Assembly (NCBI GenBank): GCA_947623455.1
Contig: OX392538.1
Span: 37,866,001 to 37,930,000 of the forward strand
DNA length: 64,000 nucleotides
Reading direction: 5' to 3'
Origin: Mimachlamys varia
Taxonomy: Eukaryota > Mollusca > Bivalvia > Pectinida > Pectinidae
Below are positions 13,601 to 24,512 of this stretch, piece by piece. Each line of letters starts with the position of its first letter. The stretch's first letter is position 1. The position numbers were made by a program, and so were the translations under genes. Below the pieces are notes generated by a model. The model saw only the letters and a list, made by a program, of their open reading frames with translations, searched no databases and was not told the DNA's origin.

Positions 13601-14772
13601 TTCTGAACAGAAGACACTTACTCTTCCGGAGCACTTGTTCTAATACTCCTTTATTGTTAAGCCCCCGCCATGAAATGAAGGGGGGGGGGGGGCATATAGT
13701 GTTACCCATGTCCGTCCCGTCCCAACCCGTCCCGTCCCGTCCCATGGTAATGTAACCAGCTTATTTAATCATATACTGATCCGATTGTCACCAAACGTCG
13801 CATACATAATAAGTATGAAGAACTAATTTCATATAGAGGAGAGGGCATTTATGTCTCACAGACATTTCTAGTTTTCAAAAGTTTCTCTATTTTGCCCCTC
13901 CTTTGGTCGTACATATCACGCGTACAAAGCCTATTACTAACAGGAAAATCATGTTTATTTGCACAGTAAAATATATTTTATTTACACAAAGCTGCAGCAA
14001 AACACTGTCATTTGCGTGCAAATTTTGCAAATATTGACATATGCTCATATGATTGTATCATATTCAAATTACTCGATCATTAATTTTGCAAAAACTTAAC
14101 ACTTGAAATTAATTACATTATATTTACATTTGCGCTTCAACCCACTACATGAAGATCACCAGCAAAAATGCCTTTCATAAAAGTATGAAAGCAATGGTTA
14201 TCGAGACGTAGCACGTGGTTTAATTATGACGTCATAGATCAAGCTTGTTCAATGAGAGTCTTGTCGCACCGCTTCGAATAACATGGAGATTGCCCTTGCG
14301 TCAAACGCTCAAATGACATTGGCGCCAATTTTATTCAAGCTGTTCCGACTGTTCCGCCAATGTCGTTAAAATGACGACACATATACAAACGCAGGTAATA
14401 AACTATTAATTGAAAAAAATATTTATGAGGTTAAGCAATTTTACTATAGTAAAAATGTAAATATATGGATTGAAAGTCATTTTTTTTAACTTTCATAGTG
14501 CTATGAAAGTTAAAAAAAATGACTTTCAATCCCAATATAGAAACTTACCCGTCAATCAAGACGTTCTGTTCCAACAACGTTCTAGCGAAAGCGAGGCTGG
14601 CATCGTGTGTGGGCGCTTGTAATGCCGCCCGCTTAGAGAGGGGAATCCCCACCGCTAGTCCAATAACGAGGGCTATCGCTCCCACAATTATCAGACCCAG
14701 GATCAACTTGTCCCGACCCTTTCTCTTGCGGAACTCAATGGTCAGGCCCTTTGTTGATCCTGCGCTGGACAT
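4491..14772 (-). CDS. DPEP: Membrane dipeptidase (renal dipeptidase / DPEP family), 3'-partial, six exons visible
   Basis: Zinc-dependent peptidase family M19, which hydrolyses dipeptides (and leukotriene D4 or cystinyl-bis-glycine in vertebrates) at the cell surface. Coding exons on the minus strand: 14772-14549, 12591-12411, 8995-8863, 6417-6267, 5684-5621 and 4667-4491. All junctions are GT-AG and the phases join without a break, giving 310 residues. Residues 1-21 are basic and cytosolic-like; 22-45 form a hydrophobic helix, so the protein looks like a type II membrane protein rather than one with a cleaved signal. Family zinc ligands are present: H76 and D78 (HND), E197 (EGGH, bridging), H268 (DVSHVS) and H289 (IFSHSS). 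H224 (LTHSCDND) matches the substrate-binding histidine. The spacings E-H 27, E-H 71 and H-H 21 agree closely with the vertebrate enzyme as I remember it. The last third of the domain is not found in 1-4490, so it lies off the left edge. Family assignment is firm; which paralogue is uncertain. Confidence 0.93.
4967..5097. mobile_element. Small foldback element (imperfect hairpin)
   Basis: The two ends are inverted: ggacctttgat and atcaaaggtcc, continuing inwards through atatggtgtta and taacaccatat to a centre at cctcgggcttcgcc. About 60-bp arms with mismatches. Lies between dipeptidase exons 5 and 6. Confidence 0.75.
5621..5684 (-). CDS. DPEP: Dipeptidase coding exon 5 (short)
   Basis: A 64-base exon that completes the Trp codon and encodes ADNYKAD...[11 protein letters not shown], the family segment between the LTHSC and VxxEMNRLG motifs. 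It ends in phase 0 at donor gtaaga. It is too short to appear as an open frame; it was placed from frame continuity between exons 4 and 6. Confidence 0.88.
6267..6417 (-). CDS. DPEP: Dipeptidase coding exon 4: EGGH and LTHSC motifs
   Basis: Encodes [19 protein letters not shown] and [12 protein letters not shown]197 is the bridging zinc ligand and H224 is the substrate-contacting histidine of the family. Split codons are used at both ends (enters after one base, leaves after two); donor gtaagt. Confidence 0.94.
7044..7283. repeat. Tandem duplication, about 123 bp x 2
   Basis: tttctgacgccatgttggac occurs near 7051 and again 123 bp later, with matching downstream text (ctcagataacatg, gatttaaatcag). 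The copies have diverged at many positions. Confidence 0.8.
7390..7547. repeat. Inverted repeat with about 52-bp arms
   Basis: taagcattgaac at 7390 and gttcaatgctta ending at 7547 start two arms that share gatgtagtatacagtcgata and its complement. The spacer is about 55 bp. Probably a foldback MITE. Confidence 0.8.
8057..8561. mobile_element. Foldback element, about 505 bp with about 50-bp inverted ends
   Basis: The left arm (8057-8105) contains accataatccgaactcaaaa and the right arm (8512-8561) contains ttttgagttcggattatggt. Inner sequence is non-coding. A related diverged piece is seen near 26847-26890, with a partner near 25905-25945 in inverse orientation. Confidence 0.7.
8863..8995 (-). 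CDS. DPEP: Dipeptidase coding exon 3
   Basis: Begins [10 protein letters not shown] after a tttcag acceptor. It carries [16 protein letters not shown], the helix equivalent to the family's DAVRxTLEQxDxxHR region, and KYPETFQL. It ends in phase 1 at donor gtaagg. Confidence 0.92.
9005..9290. repeat. Imperfect tandem repeat next to dipeptidase exon 3
   Basis: caaaatctgaga followed by acaccggaaacaaatgttac recurs three to four times, with a longer unit that includes ttacagtgtgtagta. Starts ten bases upstream of the exon 3 acceptor, on the intron side. Confidence 0.8.
9640..11874. repeat. 29-bp G-rich minisatellite, about 77 units, in dipeptidase intron 2
   Basis: The unit is gggagtgggttgccatggt followed by gggaggaagg (29 bp). 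The commonest variant changes ggtggg to ggtagg. Because 29 is not a multiple of 3 and the unit is stop-free on the minus strand, all three minus frames stay open for hundreds of codons and encode a 29-residue Pro/His/Trp-rich repeat. I treat these as non-genic: no start context, identical content in every frame, and a location inside an intron. The plus strand has four G runs per unit or so and is a G-quadruplex candidate. Confidence 0.97.
12411..12591 (-). CDS. DPEP: Dipeptidase coding exon 2: HND zinc motif
   Basis: Completes the split glycine codon, then encodes HNDLPWQYR and continues to [10 protein letters not shown] (60 codons), ending in phase 0 at donor gtaggt. H76 and D78 are the first two zinc ligands of the M19 family. 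The Leu-Arg-x-Gly pattern before the exon end is the usual lead into the WWAAFVSC strand in exon 3. Confidence 0.93.
12764..13190. repeat. 50-bp tandem repeat, about 8.5 units
   Basis: gtgatagcagaatgtcag then cacctcaccac recurs every 50 bases. From about 12880 the units alternate between tgtcagacac and tatcaggcac, making a 100-bp dimer. Lies in dipeptidase intron 1. Confidence 0.93.
14467..14532. repeat. Perfect 66-bp palindrome in dipeptidase intron 1
   Basis: Two 32-base arms (14467-14498 and 14501-14532) are exact reverse complements around a 2-base centre (tg). The arms include ttgaaagtc, eight T and aactttcatag. It begins 16 bases inside the intron after the exon 1 donor, so the transcript could fold into a hairpin there. 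Confidence 0.95.
14549..14772 (-). CDS. DPEP: Dipeptidase coding exon 1: start codon and membrane anchor
   Basis: Encodes residues 1-74 plus two bases of the next codon. The ATG has A at -3. A basic stretch (FRKRKGRDK) precedes a helix rich in I, L, V, G and A (about residues 22-45), then a luminal stalk that ends in VLID. The donor is gtaagt at 14548. Upstream, at 14799-14800, a pyrimidine-rich acceptor suggests that the first 26 bases before the ATG belong to the same exon and that a further 5' untranslated exon exists; that part is inference. Confidence 0.9.
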
Positions 14773-14798
14773 TTTGAAGTGACGTCACGTTTTCTAAA

Positions 14799-15629
14799 CT
14801 GAAAATATAGAAGAGTGTAATAAAGTTATATTCTCATGAAAACTGAAATTCTCGTATTTCATCATTTATTACTCTTTGACAAAAAACAACTGAAGATATT
14901 TTTATTTCTTAATTCTTACTCTTCTGAATTACCTGGTATACCTGAAAATGATGTGAAACAAAGTATCCTTTTTGAGGTATCAATTATTTTGCGAAATACA
15001 CAATATAATTACTGATCTAGTAAAACATTTTGGTTATAACGACCGCATAACGATGTCGATCTGAGGCCCGGGGTTCGATTCTTAGACAGGCCCACTGTAT
15101 TTACAGTTGAAACACATTTATTGAAACATTTTATTCTTCATAATGTTTTCAAAATTCCATAGAATATGAGTTTTTTCCCCCGAAATTATTCATTAAACCT
15201 ATCGTTATACAAGTAAAAAAATACATGTATTTCCAAATCTTTGTATAACTTTTTGATCTACTATGAAGATAAATGTACTCAAGTTTATGCGGCGGTGCAA
15301 CTAAAACGGGGCTATGGACCTTAAAAGATTTTCCGAACAATACACCTCAGCGAGACTAATGTCACGATTTAAGGATGTCTCTTGTGTGAAAATGTCAAAC
15401 CCAGAACGAACTGGATACCTTCGCCCCTATCTACCTGTACGGTATAATACGTACCACTGTGACCCATTTGCATAATAACCTTCTTTACAAATTTGTCTTT
15501 TAATGCGAACATATTTTAACTAAGCAGCATTCCTTTGAATTTACAGCCGTAAGACAGGTAACATGAGCAAGCAGACTGTTATTTGATAAGTTTATTGAGA
15601 TCTATGACATTACTTTTCTGTTCGTTTTT
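14799..15629. other. Upstream of dipeptidase, no gene seen
   Basis: AT-rich sequence. A tgacgtca palindrome (CRE-like) sits at about 14780, within the presumed 5' untranslated part. No TATA box or initiator can be assigned with confidence. Confidence 0.45.
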
Positions 15630-15844
15630 GGGGGCCGTGGTGGCCGAGTCGTTTAGGTGTCCCGACATTCTACCACTAGCCCCCCACCTCTGAGTTGCGA
15701 AACCCACGTGGGACAGTTACCAGGTACTGGTCGTAGGTCGGTGGTTTTTCTCCGGGTACTCCGGCTTTCCTCCACCTCCAAAATCCGGCACGTCCTTAAA
15801 TCATACTGGCTGATAATAGGACGTAAAACAAAATAAACCAAACC
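15630..15844 (+). mobile_element. Second SINE family, tRNA-headed
   Basis: Begins ggggccgtggtggccgagtc, an A-box resembling long-variable-arm tRNAs (Ser/Leu). It shares the body motif tttttctccgggtactccgg with the first SINE family, and ends aggacgtaaaac then aaataaaccaaacc. Flanked by AT-rich sequence. Confidence 0.75.
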
Positions 15845-16145
15845 AGACAGTTCGAATTGGTAGATGTTTAAATATATTGAGAAACATCCAAAGAGTTTAA
15901 GAAATTATTATTTGATTTAGTTTCCATTTATTAATTTTAGATATAGTATATTGCAAAACTACACCCAGACGGAATATCATAAATGTTGGAAGTAGCTTGC
16001 GCTAGACAGATATTAGTTTAGGTTCTTAAATTGAATAAAAGCTTTTTTTTTTTTTTAAATACATTATTCCCTAACTCAACTTAACGTCAATGTCACAATC
16101 GAACCATCTTTACTTTTAGATGCAGCAGGATGATGAAGGATATAC

Positions 16146-16486
16146 TATATATATGACCGCTGTCAGGCCACAGGGGCCTGAGATTTTGTTATCGCTAGTT
16201 TGGGACCTCATCAAGCCTTTATGGCCATGGCGGTGGTATTTTTAACGAAAATTGACCTAAGACCCCAAAAAGTATACAATTACTATGAACACCATTGATT
16301 AGGTCCAAAACCATATATGCATGATCACCGTCAGACCACAGGGGTCTGAGATTTTGTTATCGCTAGTTTAGGACCTAATCGAGCCTTTATGACCATTGTG
16401 GTGGCAATTTTAACGAAAACTGATCTAAACCCCCAAAAGTATAAAATTACTATGAATACCATGGATTAGGTCCAAAACTAGCTGTA
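16146..16486. repeat. Tandem duplication, about 170 bp x 2
   Basis: gagattttgttatcgctagtt occurs in both halves, each followed by aacgaaaa, ccaaaa and gattaggtccaaaac. Copies diverge by scattered substitutions. Confidence 0.85.
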
Positions 16487-17667
16487 ACAAATTCTTAGGC
16501 CCTTGCGTAAAAAAGCGCTATGTGATGTAACGACAGAAGTTTCTTTAGCTATACATTGAATGCTCTAAGAGTGCTTTGTGGTCTGTTGGTACTCAAACAT
16601 TTAAATGATTTCAGTTGGCATTCACATTGCCTGTGAAAGCCAACCGAACAGTTCAAAACTTAAAAACTTATATTTACCACTTTTGGATTTTATTCATCTC
16701 ATTTTTAGTATTAGATTCAAATCATGTGTTAACTGTGTTGTGTTTTTTTCATATTTGTTTTTTGCTGCCTGTCAAAGTTTACATCAGAACAATTCGCATT
16801 TTGTGGTAATTGACATGCCTAAAACACCCGCATAACTTTTTTTACTGTGCAAGTTAAAACAAATAGCAATTTTTTTCTTTAGTCTTCCCCGAGACATTTA
16901 AATCCAAGTATTTGTATGGGAGTATGTAGATAAAGTTTTGTTCACATCGCGAGCACTAGACAAAGAGATCCTAACACTTTTTATTCATGTGAAATCATCT
17001 GTAAGGTAGCGTCTATGGCCATTTAAATATACTTTCAATTCAGACCATCATTCTTATTCAAATGCCAACTTTAATATTCTATACACAAAGTGACTATATG
17101 TATGCAGATGCATGTTGGCGTATTCCAATAGCTCGTTATAAATTTTAAACAGAAAAGCACAGTGTTAAATTGGCACGCTCACATTACTGGCTAAAGAAAG
17201 CAATATACAGAATCTGTAGTTAGCACAAGTATTTTAAGGCGGAATGCTTCAAATGAGAATATCGCTAAAATAAAATAACCGCTAAGTTTTGTACGTTTAT
17301 GCAAATATCAAAATATACATGTTTGCCATGTGTATCTTTTTATTACAGATTTAGAGGAAAAGTATTGTCTTGGTTGAAATTCAGAAAAAGACCTGTGAAA
17401 AAAATACAATTGTTATAATTTGCATACTGTATCTATTACATACAATGTACTTTAGCGTGCAACACATGTGTGTGTTACATCATCTTTAACGATGGGGGTG
17501 GCAGACTCTGCTGGTGGATTTTTTAGTCCCCGAGGTTTGCTGGAGCCTCCATACCCACAGTTAATCTCATTTGAGCAGTGGCACGGTACATAATATACAC
17601 ATTTTCGTAGTACACGATTTGAAATTATATGGAACTAGTTTAATTTTACTTCTAAATTCATAAATTA
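16487..17667. other. Intergenic, no feature seen
   Basis: AT-rich with a few short open frames that lack any family resemblance. Confidence 0.5.
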
Positions 17668-17843
17668 AAGGGGTTTTACGCACATGACCCTTCTACTTCC
17701 ACATCTTTTGGCCCCTAGCGTCACTGAAGAGTCTTAGGAGGACGAAACAGCTGTATGGTGCAGTTTAATTATTTTTTCGGCACACTCTATCTATTACTAA
17801 ATTTAAAAGTTGCAGCACATGTGTGTGTTACGTCATCTTAAGG
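17668..17843 (+). repeat. Dispersed repeat, copy 1
   Basis: Contains ttttggcccctagcgtcact and ggtgcagtttaatt, ending in gcacatgtgtgtgttacgtc. The same order of motifs recurs at 25663-25850 in the same orientation with about a sixth of positions changed by eye. Confidence 0.75.
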
Positions 17844-17940
17844 AGATAAGCAACGACCATAAAGTCATCAACAAAAGTCAGGCAAATTACAAGATGGTTT
17901 CAGAATTTAATTTGAAGAGACAATATCAAAAGAGATAGAG

Positions 17941-18097
17941 GATATCTAACAGTGTCTTCAGTAATACCAAATATATTTCCCGAGTGGGGCTAATATTTTG
18001 ATATTTTTCACGAGTGCGCAGCACGAGTGAAAAATATCAAAATATTAGCCTCACGAGTGAAATATGTTTGGTATTACTGAAGATACTGTTAGATATT
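17941..18097. mobile_element. Foldback hairpin element, about 77-bp arms
   Basis: gatatctaacagt at the left end pairs with actgttagatat at the right. Inside, taatattttgatatttttca pairs with tgaaaaatatcaaaatatta around a centre at gtgcgcagcac. Mismatches are few. Confidence 0.85.
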
Positions 18098-19429
18098 CTG
18101 TTTATTACATTTATATAGCAAAATCTACAGTTGCAGCTTTTGATTTTCCCAAACGTCGTTTGTAAGAAGTTCTCTGATTGGTCAAATCAGAAAAAGTGAA
18201 AAATATCACTTTTATAGAATGATTAATTTTTGATATTTCACTTGTAAAAATGTTATAAATATCGATTAATGTTTTAAACGTCGGGGAGTTTAGGAAATCT
18301 TCAGTTAGGGGGAAGGGGGAAAGTAGGCCTCGCCGAAAGGGCTTAGGTGTGTCGCCTGTGGCTGATCAACAACGGCTTTAAATATAACCAAAAACCGCAC
18401 TGGTTGGTTTATACATTGTATTTACATAACTTAAGTAGGGCGAACCGGTTGTATTATATAAATAGTTTTGTATGCAGCGAGAGTGTAGAATTACCCCGGT
18501 ATACACTGAGAGGGGTATTCGTTTTATTGTACGTGTATCTACATAATGTATATAACGTTTCTATCATGGTGCATGTAAACTTTGGAAATCAAAACAACCA
18601 GAAACGCTTGACAACTTCGTCAAATAAATAAGGAACAGTTATTGAAAGTTTGTTCAGCTTAATGAATATGAGATGAAATAATGTAATTAAAATTATTAAA
18701 TGAAATCTTGAATTAAAAAGTAAAATAAATAATATTTATAAAAAAATTCAATGAATTATTATAAAAGTAAAAATATATTAAGTATATTTGCGAATTTAAT
18801 TACTTTTCGAAATAAAATCAGATATTGGATATTTTCGTTACAAAGGTGTCAAGCTGACCCAGCTTCGAGAAACCCCGCCAAGGTGAGACGAAACTTAATG
18901 CAGATTAATTCAAATTGATGCTCATTTTATCGAGCGAATGTTGTAAACGAACTAGTTCCTGGTCTTTAGCATGTTCTTATATAGATAAATAACACATCTA
19001 CATACCTATATGGGTACACTGTTTATATACAGAAGTTTGCTATCCAGTGGATGGGTAGATTTTCTCTGCACACTTCTAAAGCTAATGAACACATAACCTT
19101 AACTTTGACTCCGAATATTTATCTACAAATACATGTATATGTCACTGCAAAAAAAGTCTTTTCAAGGTCAATTTTATACATACTGATGGATAAAAACGTT
19201 CAAAAACTGAGTAGTATCTTATAAAAGTTATACATACCTTTTAATGCGAACGTAGTATACTTTCTGACAAATCACTGATTCTTGTCTGGGCAAAAAAGTA
19301 TGGAAAGTCACTAGTGCAATATAACACACGAGTGCTAACGGGAGTGGCAACGTACATGTCCATTTTAGCGAGACCGATGATGTGTGATTATACAGATGTA
19401 TTTCCTTTAATGAGTAATTTTTATTTTAC
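18098..19429. other. Intergenic, no feature seen
   Basis: AT-rich; one 94-codon open frame (18347-18631) without recognisable domain or composition of a gene. Confidence 0.5.
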
Positions 19430-19745
19430 ATAGGCTTAAAAGTGAGTTTTGGTAATGCATTTTCTCAAATGTGTTTTAAAAATGTACGGCCTCAAATATT
19501 TCGTTTACACAAAACATGGACTCAAATGTCTCAAATTGATTTTCTCAAATGTGTGTTTTAAAAATGTATGGCCTTAACTGTTTGGTTTACACAAAACATG
19601 GCCTCAAATTGATTTTCTCAAATGCGTAATTTCACAATCCAAGACACAATATGTCTTTCAACTAGACACGGTCTCAAAGTGCGTTTTCTCAATGTTTGTC
19701 CCAAATGGGTGCTCAACGTATGGACTCAAAATATTTGTTTTCACA
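19430..19745. repeat. Degenerate short-unit repeat
   Basis: ctcaaatgtgttttaaaaatg, tttacacaaaacatgg and ttttctcaaatg recur four to five times at irregular spacing, suggesting an old, decayed tandem array. Confidence 0.6.
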
Positions 19746-20193
19746 ATACACTATTTGAAGGGACTTCTACAGAAAGCGGGTAGAAACTATCCAAACTTTA
19801 TCTCGCTACTCGGTTCAAATTAAACAAATTAACTTTATCAATAATTAGCGTGCTTTAAGTATAATCGTGGACATTAACTTCGTCATGTAAATTTGCTAAG
19901 CTGTTTGTTAATTTTAGGTAAACATGCTTAAAATGCATGTTTCAGAAGAAAACAGTTCAGCTCATATAGATCCCATATGTTGTACAAAGCAACCCTAATG
20001 TCATTCTCACAAGTGTCAGTAATATGCAACAGGAGAGTTTGTTTGACCAGAAATGGGGGTATCAAATGGTACACATTTATTCAGTTTTGCAATTGAAATG
20101 AAAATGCCGGCCGTGAATAATATCACGGAAGTATTATAAAACATATATAGAGCATTTCAATCATCACAACTGTTGTCGACGTCATAGAAATTT

Positions 20194-22334
20194 GTGAATT
20201 TTGAGAATTTACGATAAAGTCCACTTTTTAAAGTGTTACTGATATCTGATTTAAATGAAAATTGGCCAGGTTACTGATACCATCACAATGAGTATATTTT
20301 GTCATACTTCCATATTCCGTTTAAACTTTTCGACAAACCGAGAAAGGCGAGATTGATAATTCCGCATCAATCATGTTATGTTTTGTTTTTTTGGTGTTTT
20401 TTTTTTGTGTGCTAAATTGCACAGGAGTAGTAATCAAAAGGCTAGTGAAAGCTATATAACTCCCTCCTGAAACTCTTTGTTTTCTAAATACAGGCCTTTT
20501 ATAGTTGTTAAATCGACCGAGGTAATATCCCGACCATGTTGACACGGACATATACGTAACTCAATCATGTAGATTGTCAAAACCGTGCTTCCATACTTCG
20601 CACTGTTAAGCGATGCGGAACTATATTCAATCACTTTAAACCCAGCCATTCCAGTACCTGTTTGTCGGCAGTTCATTTTACAGCTACAATATCGCCCTGT
20701 GCTTACAAAGGCGATGATGAACAGTTTGTAAACACTTTTTAAAATCAGCTCAAGGATATCATTGAATCTATTTATAAATTGTCTTTCGTCTCAGCGTTTT
20801 ATATTGTCAGCAATATGTATATATTAAACTTTATTTGTATATTGTAATTTTTCTTAATATAGAAACAGACCATTTACATAATATGTCCACATGAATTTAT
20901 TATTTTGTCTAAGTATCTGTTACTGTATTTATGTATTCAGCTGACAGTTTTGTATAATGACCACCAACTCCAAAGTAAACAAGTGTTTTGAATAGAAAAC
21001 ATTCAAGTTGATATTTCAAATAAAGCAATTCCTTTTATATTTTAATATGTTGTGATTATATTTCTTGACATGCTTAGGGGCACAAGTAAAATCCGAAAGA
21101 GGAAGCGTCACAAACTTCATCGAAAAAAAGGAATGGGCCTGTATTGCTCACCTGGTATCAATTTCACACATTTAACCTTAGAATGGTCTAAAATCAAAAC
21201 TCTAGTCAATCAAAGGAACGCCTAAAGATTTAAAAAGATTTGACCCGTGAAGCCTTTAAAGTTGATTAAACATTTTTCAGAAACTCTTGATTGGCTCTTT
21301 CCGAGAAGTTACAAGCCAAATAACATGCAAATTGTATCTCTAGGAATTTTGGTATTTCAGAAGAAGTTGTTTGAAAGTTTTGACATATATGACTTCTGCG
21401 ATCTAAAAATTAGGTCGAAAATGTTTTGTTTCGCACACTTTGTTCGGCTCCTTTCCGGAAAGCTACCAGTCAAATATCAATTATCTAGGCCTTTCAGTTT
21501 TTCAGAAGTTGTTTAAAAGGAGAAGTTGACAGGTAGACTGCACCATCGCTAATACGTCCACTGTACATACGAGTATGGGGGGCATGTGAATTTTGAGAAT
21601 TTACGATAAAGTCCACTTTTAAAGTGTTACTGATATCTGATTTAAATGAAAATTGGCCAGGTTACTGATACCATCACAATGAGTATATTTTGTCATACTT
21701 CCATATTCCGTTTAAACTTTTCGACAAACCGAGAAAGGCGAGATTGATAATTCCGCATCAATCATGTTAGGTTTTTTTTTTTTTTTTGCTAAATTGCACA
21801 GGAGTAGTAATCAAAAGGCTAGTGAATGCTATATAACTCCCTCCTGAAACTCTTTGTTTTCTAAATACAGGCCTTTTATAGTTGTTAATGGGCCTGTATC
21901 GCTCACCTGGTATCAATTTCACACATTTAACCTTAGAATGGTCTAAAATCAAAACTCTAGTCAATCAAAGGAACGCCTAAAGATTTAAAAATATTTGACC
22001 CGTGAAGCCTTTAAAGTTGGTTAAACATTTTTCAGAAACTCTTGATTGGCTCTTTCCGAGAAGTTACAAGCCAAAAAATAACATGCAAATTGTATCTCTA
22101 GGCATTTTGGTATTTCAGAAGAAGTTGTTTGAAAGTTTTGACATATATGACTTCTGCGATCTAAAAATTAGGTCGAAAATGTTTTGTTTCGCACACTTTG
22201 TTCGGCTCCTTTCCGGAAAGCTACCAGCCAAATATCAATTATCTAGGCCTTTCAGTTTTTCAGAAGTTGTTTAAAAGGAGAAGTTGACAGGTAGACTGTA
22301 CCATCGCTAATACGTCCACTGTACATACGAGTAT
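20194..22334. repeat. Segmental tandem duplication with a 621-bp length difference
   Basis: Copy 1 is block X (20194-20511), 621 bp of private sequence (20512-21132) and block Y (21133-21576). Copy 2 is X' (21595-21888) joined directly to Y' (21888-22334). The blocks are nearly identical, including their spurious 89-90 codon open frame, so the duplication is young. The difference is either an insertion in copy 1 or a deletion in copy 2. Confidence 0.9.
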
Positions 22335-23595
22335 TTTTGCTAATCTTGTCTAATGGATTATATACAAAATACGGATTTTCATATTTCAAAACCACTCCCA
22401 ATAATCTTTATGACAATCGGTTCAAATTTGAAGGTCATTACGCACCCACAGTTCTACACGCGAAAATGTACAAGTTTTATATTCCTACGATTATGAACTT
22501 ACCTGCCTTTAAGTCTTCGAACTACGTGGTAAACTGGTGTTAGAGCGTAATGGGCCAGCAGCTGGTCAACCGTGGTCAGCTACCTGACGAAAGTAGAGTG
22601 GTCAAGAAAATACCGGGGTCCCTCTAGACCATGCAGACACACACTTGCAATGTACGTTCGGCCTTTGTCATCGTGATCCGCTGTAGGATAGGATTGCAAG
22701 CCGTGCACTCATCTAGAACCCTTATATTGCCTTGACATATATAAACAATGCTGATTCTAGGTCACTACATGTGTTTACTTGCCGAAATTATTAAAATCGT
22801 TCCCAAATAGTGTTTCTTATTGATATACTCTAGTGAAACAATATCCTGTACTTGTATATGAAGGATTATTTGGATACATAACACCACAACTGGAAGTTTA
22901 CAACTCTTCTTAAGTCAGCGATGGATTTATAAGTATTCAGTAAATAAATAACAACAGAAGTAAGTATACAGTGCCTATGTACAGGGAGGAACCAAATAGG
23001 AGTCTAACAAATTCGAATCCGAACTAGCAGCGAGAATGACGGAAACATGACAAAGGACATTCATTCTGGAAGGTTACAACAAAAAGACTAAATATCATCA
23101 CTTTTATGGCACATTCAGCGCTATGTAAGACAAAATAACAAGTTTTACTTATCGTGTCAGGATTTTTCCGCTTCCGAACAGAAACCCCTGGCCGAATTCA
23201 ACAGAAACGCCCATTGATGGGTACAATCATTAAAAAATCTTCTTTCCTTTCAAAGAAATTGAAGTTGATTACGTTTGGAAACAAAATGGCCTTTTGCTAA
23301 CGTTGCAGTGGGTTTCGAAAGCAACTGGTGCCTGTTGCTCCCACTGCATGATTTGTAAGAGGCGACTAAATTGCATATTTTCCATTCTTAATGTCTCCAT
23401 TGACACTGCCTCGAGTTTGACCTTCAATTGAGCGCTCGTCCTTGTGCGGGAGGTTATGAATTTCTGTCGTCTGGTCGACAAAAACCGAAGGTTATATCAT
23501 TGCTAATTATGGTTTTGTTGTTTTACTTTCAGCATTAAAGGGTAACGCCAACTTCTTGTTCATCCATTCAGTGGCATAGCCCTATAAAGTCGGCA
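22335..23595. other. Intergenic, no gene supported
   Basis: Contains gtaagaggcgactaaattgc near 23356, which I have the impression of as a dispersed repeat in bivalves, and a 70-codon minus frame over it that I do not accept as a gene. Confidence 0.4.
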
Positions 23596-24230
23596 CCTAT
23601 CTACAGCAAACAAATACACCAACATACCCTATCTCCAGCAAACAAGTACACCGCCATACCCTGTCTCCAGCAAACAAGTACACCGCCATACCCTATCTCC
23701 AGGAAACGAGTACACTAACATACCCTGTGTCCAGCAAACGAATACACCACCATACCCTGTCTCAAGCAAACGAATACATCACCAAACCCTATCTCCAGCA
23801 AACAAATACACCAAGATACCCTATCTCCATCAAACGAATACACCATCATACCCTATCTCCAGCAAACAAATACACCAAGATACCCTGTCTCCTGCAAACA
23901 AATACACCAACATACCCCATCTCTTGCAAACAAGTACACCACCATACTCTATCTCCAGCAAACACATACACCACCATACCCTGTCTCCAGCACACAAGTA
24001 CGTACACCAACATACCCTATCTCCAGCAAACAAATACACCACCATACCCTGTCTCCAGCAAACAAATACACCAACCTACCCTGTCTCCAGCAAACAAATA
24101 CACCACCATACCCTGTCTCCAGCACACAAGTACGTACACCAACATACCCTATCTCCAGCAAACAAATACACCACCATACCCTGTCTCCAGCAAACAAATA
24201 CACCACCATACCCTGTCTCCAGCAATCATA
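23596..24230. repeat. 32-bp minisatellite, about 20 units
   Basis: Units read ccagcaaacaaatacaccac then cataccctgtct, with common ctgtct/ctatct and caccacc/caccaac variants. Two places carry a longer unit with acaagtacgtacacc. All frames are largely open, which explains the long spurious open frames. Confidence 0.95.
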
Positions 24231-24459
24231 CACGCATATTTACATTTACTCTGCATCCTTTCAGCAAATATTGTTATTGTCCTGTGACATAATTTTATTT
24301 CTGATAAACTTACATTATGGTGCTATAACACACAATGCTATTTCTGACAAACTCTACCGCTCGCTTATCAAGTTTGCCATCAATAGCAATGTGTGTTATA
24401 GGACCGAATCGACCGTATATTTAAGTATCACTGCTTAAATGGAAGCAAGTCTCTTTTTA

Positions 24460-24512
24460 AATGACCTTAGAAGTTGATAGGACGTTGAACCTATGTAAAC
24501 CAAACCAAAGCA
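24460..24512 (+). mobile_element. SINE tail fragment (second family)
   Basis: agttgataggacgttgaacc followed by gtaaaccaaaccaaa resembles the 3' end of the element at 15630-15844. Head absent. Confidence 0.45.

Noticed and set aside
23269..23481. 70-codon minus-strand open frame with a charged, gene-like composition
   Set aside because: It overlaps a sequence that seems to be a dispersed repeat; no splice partner or domain was found.
23727..24292. 186- and 122-codon open frames
   Set aside because: By-products of the 32-bp array; all phases give the same repeated peptide.
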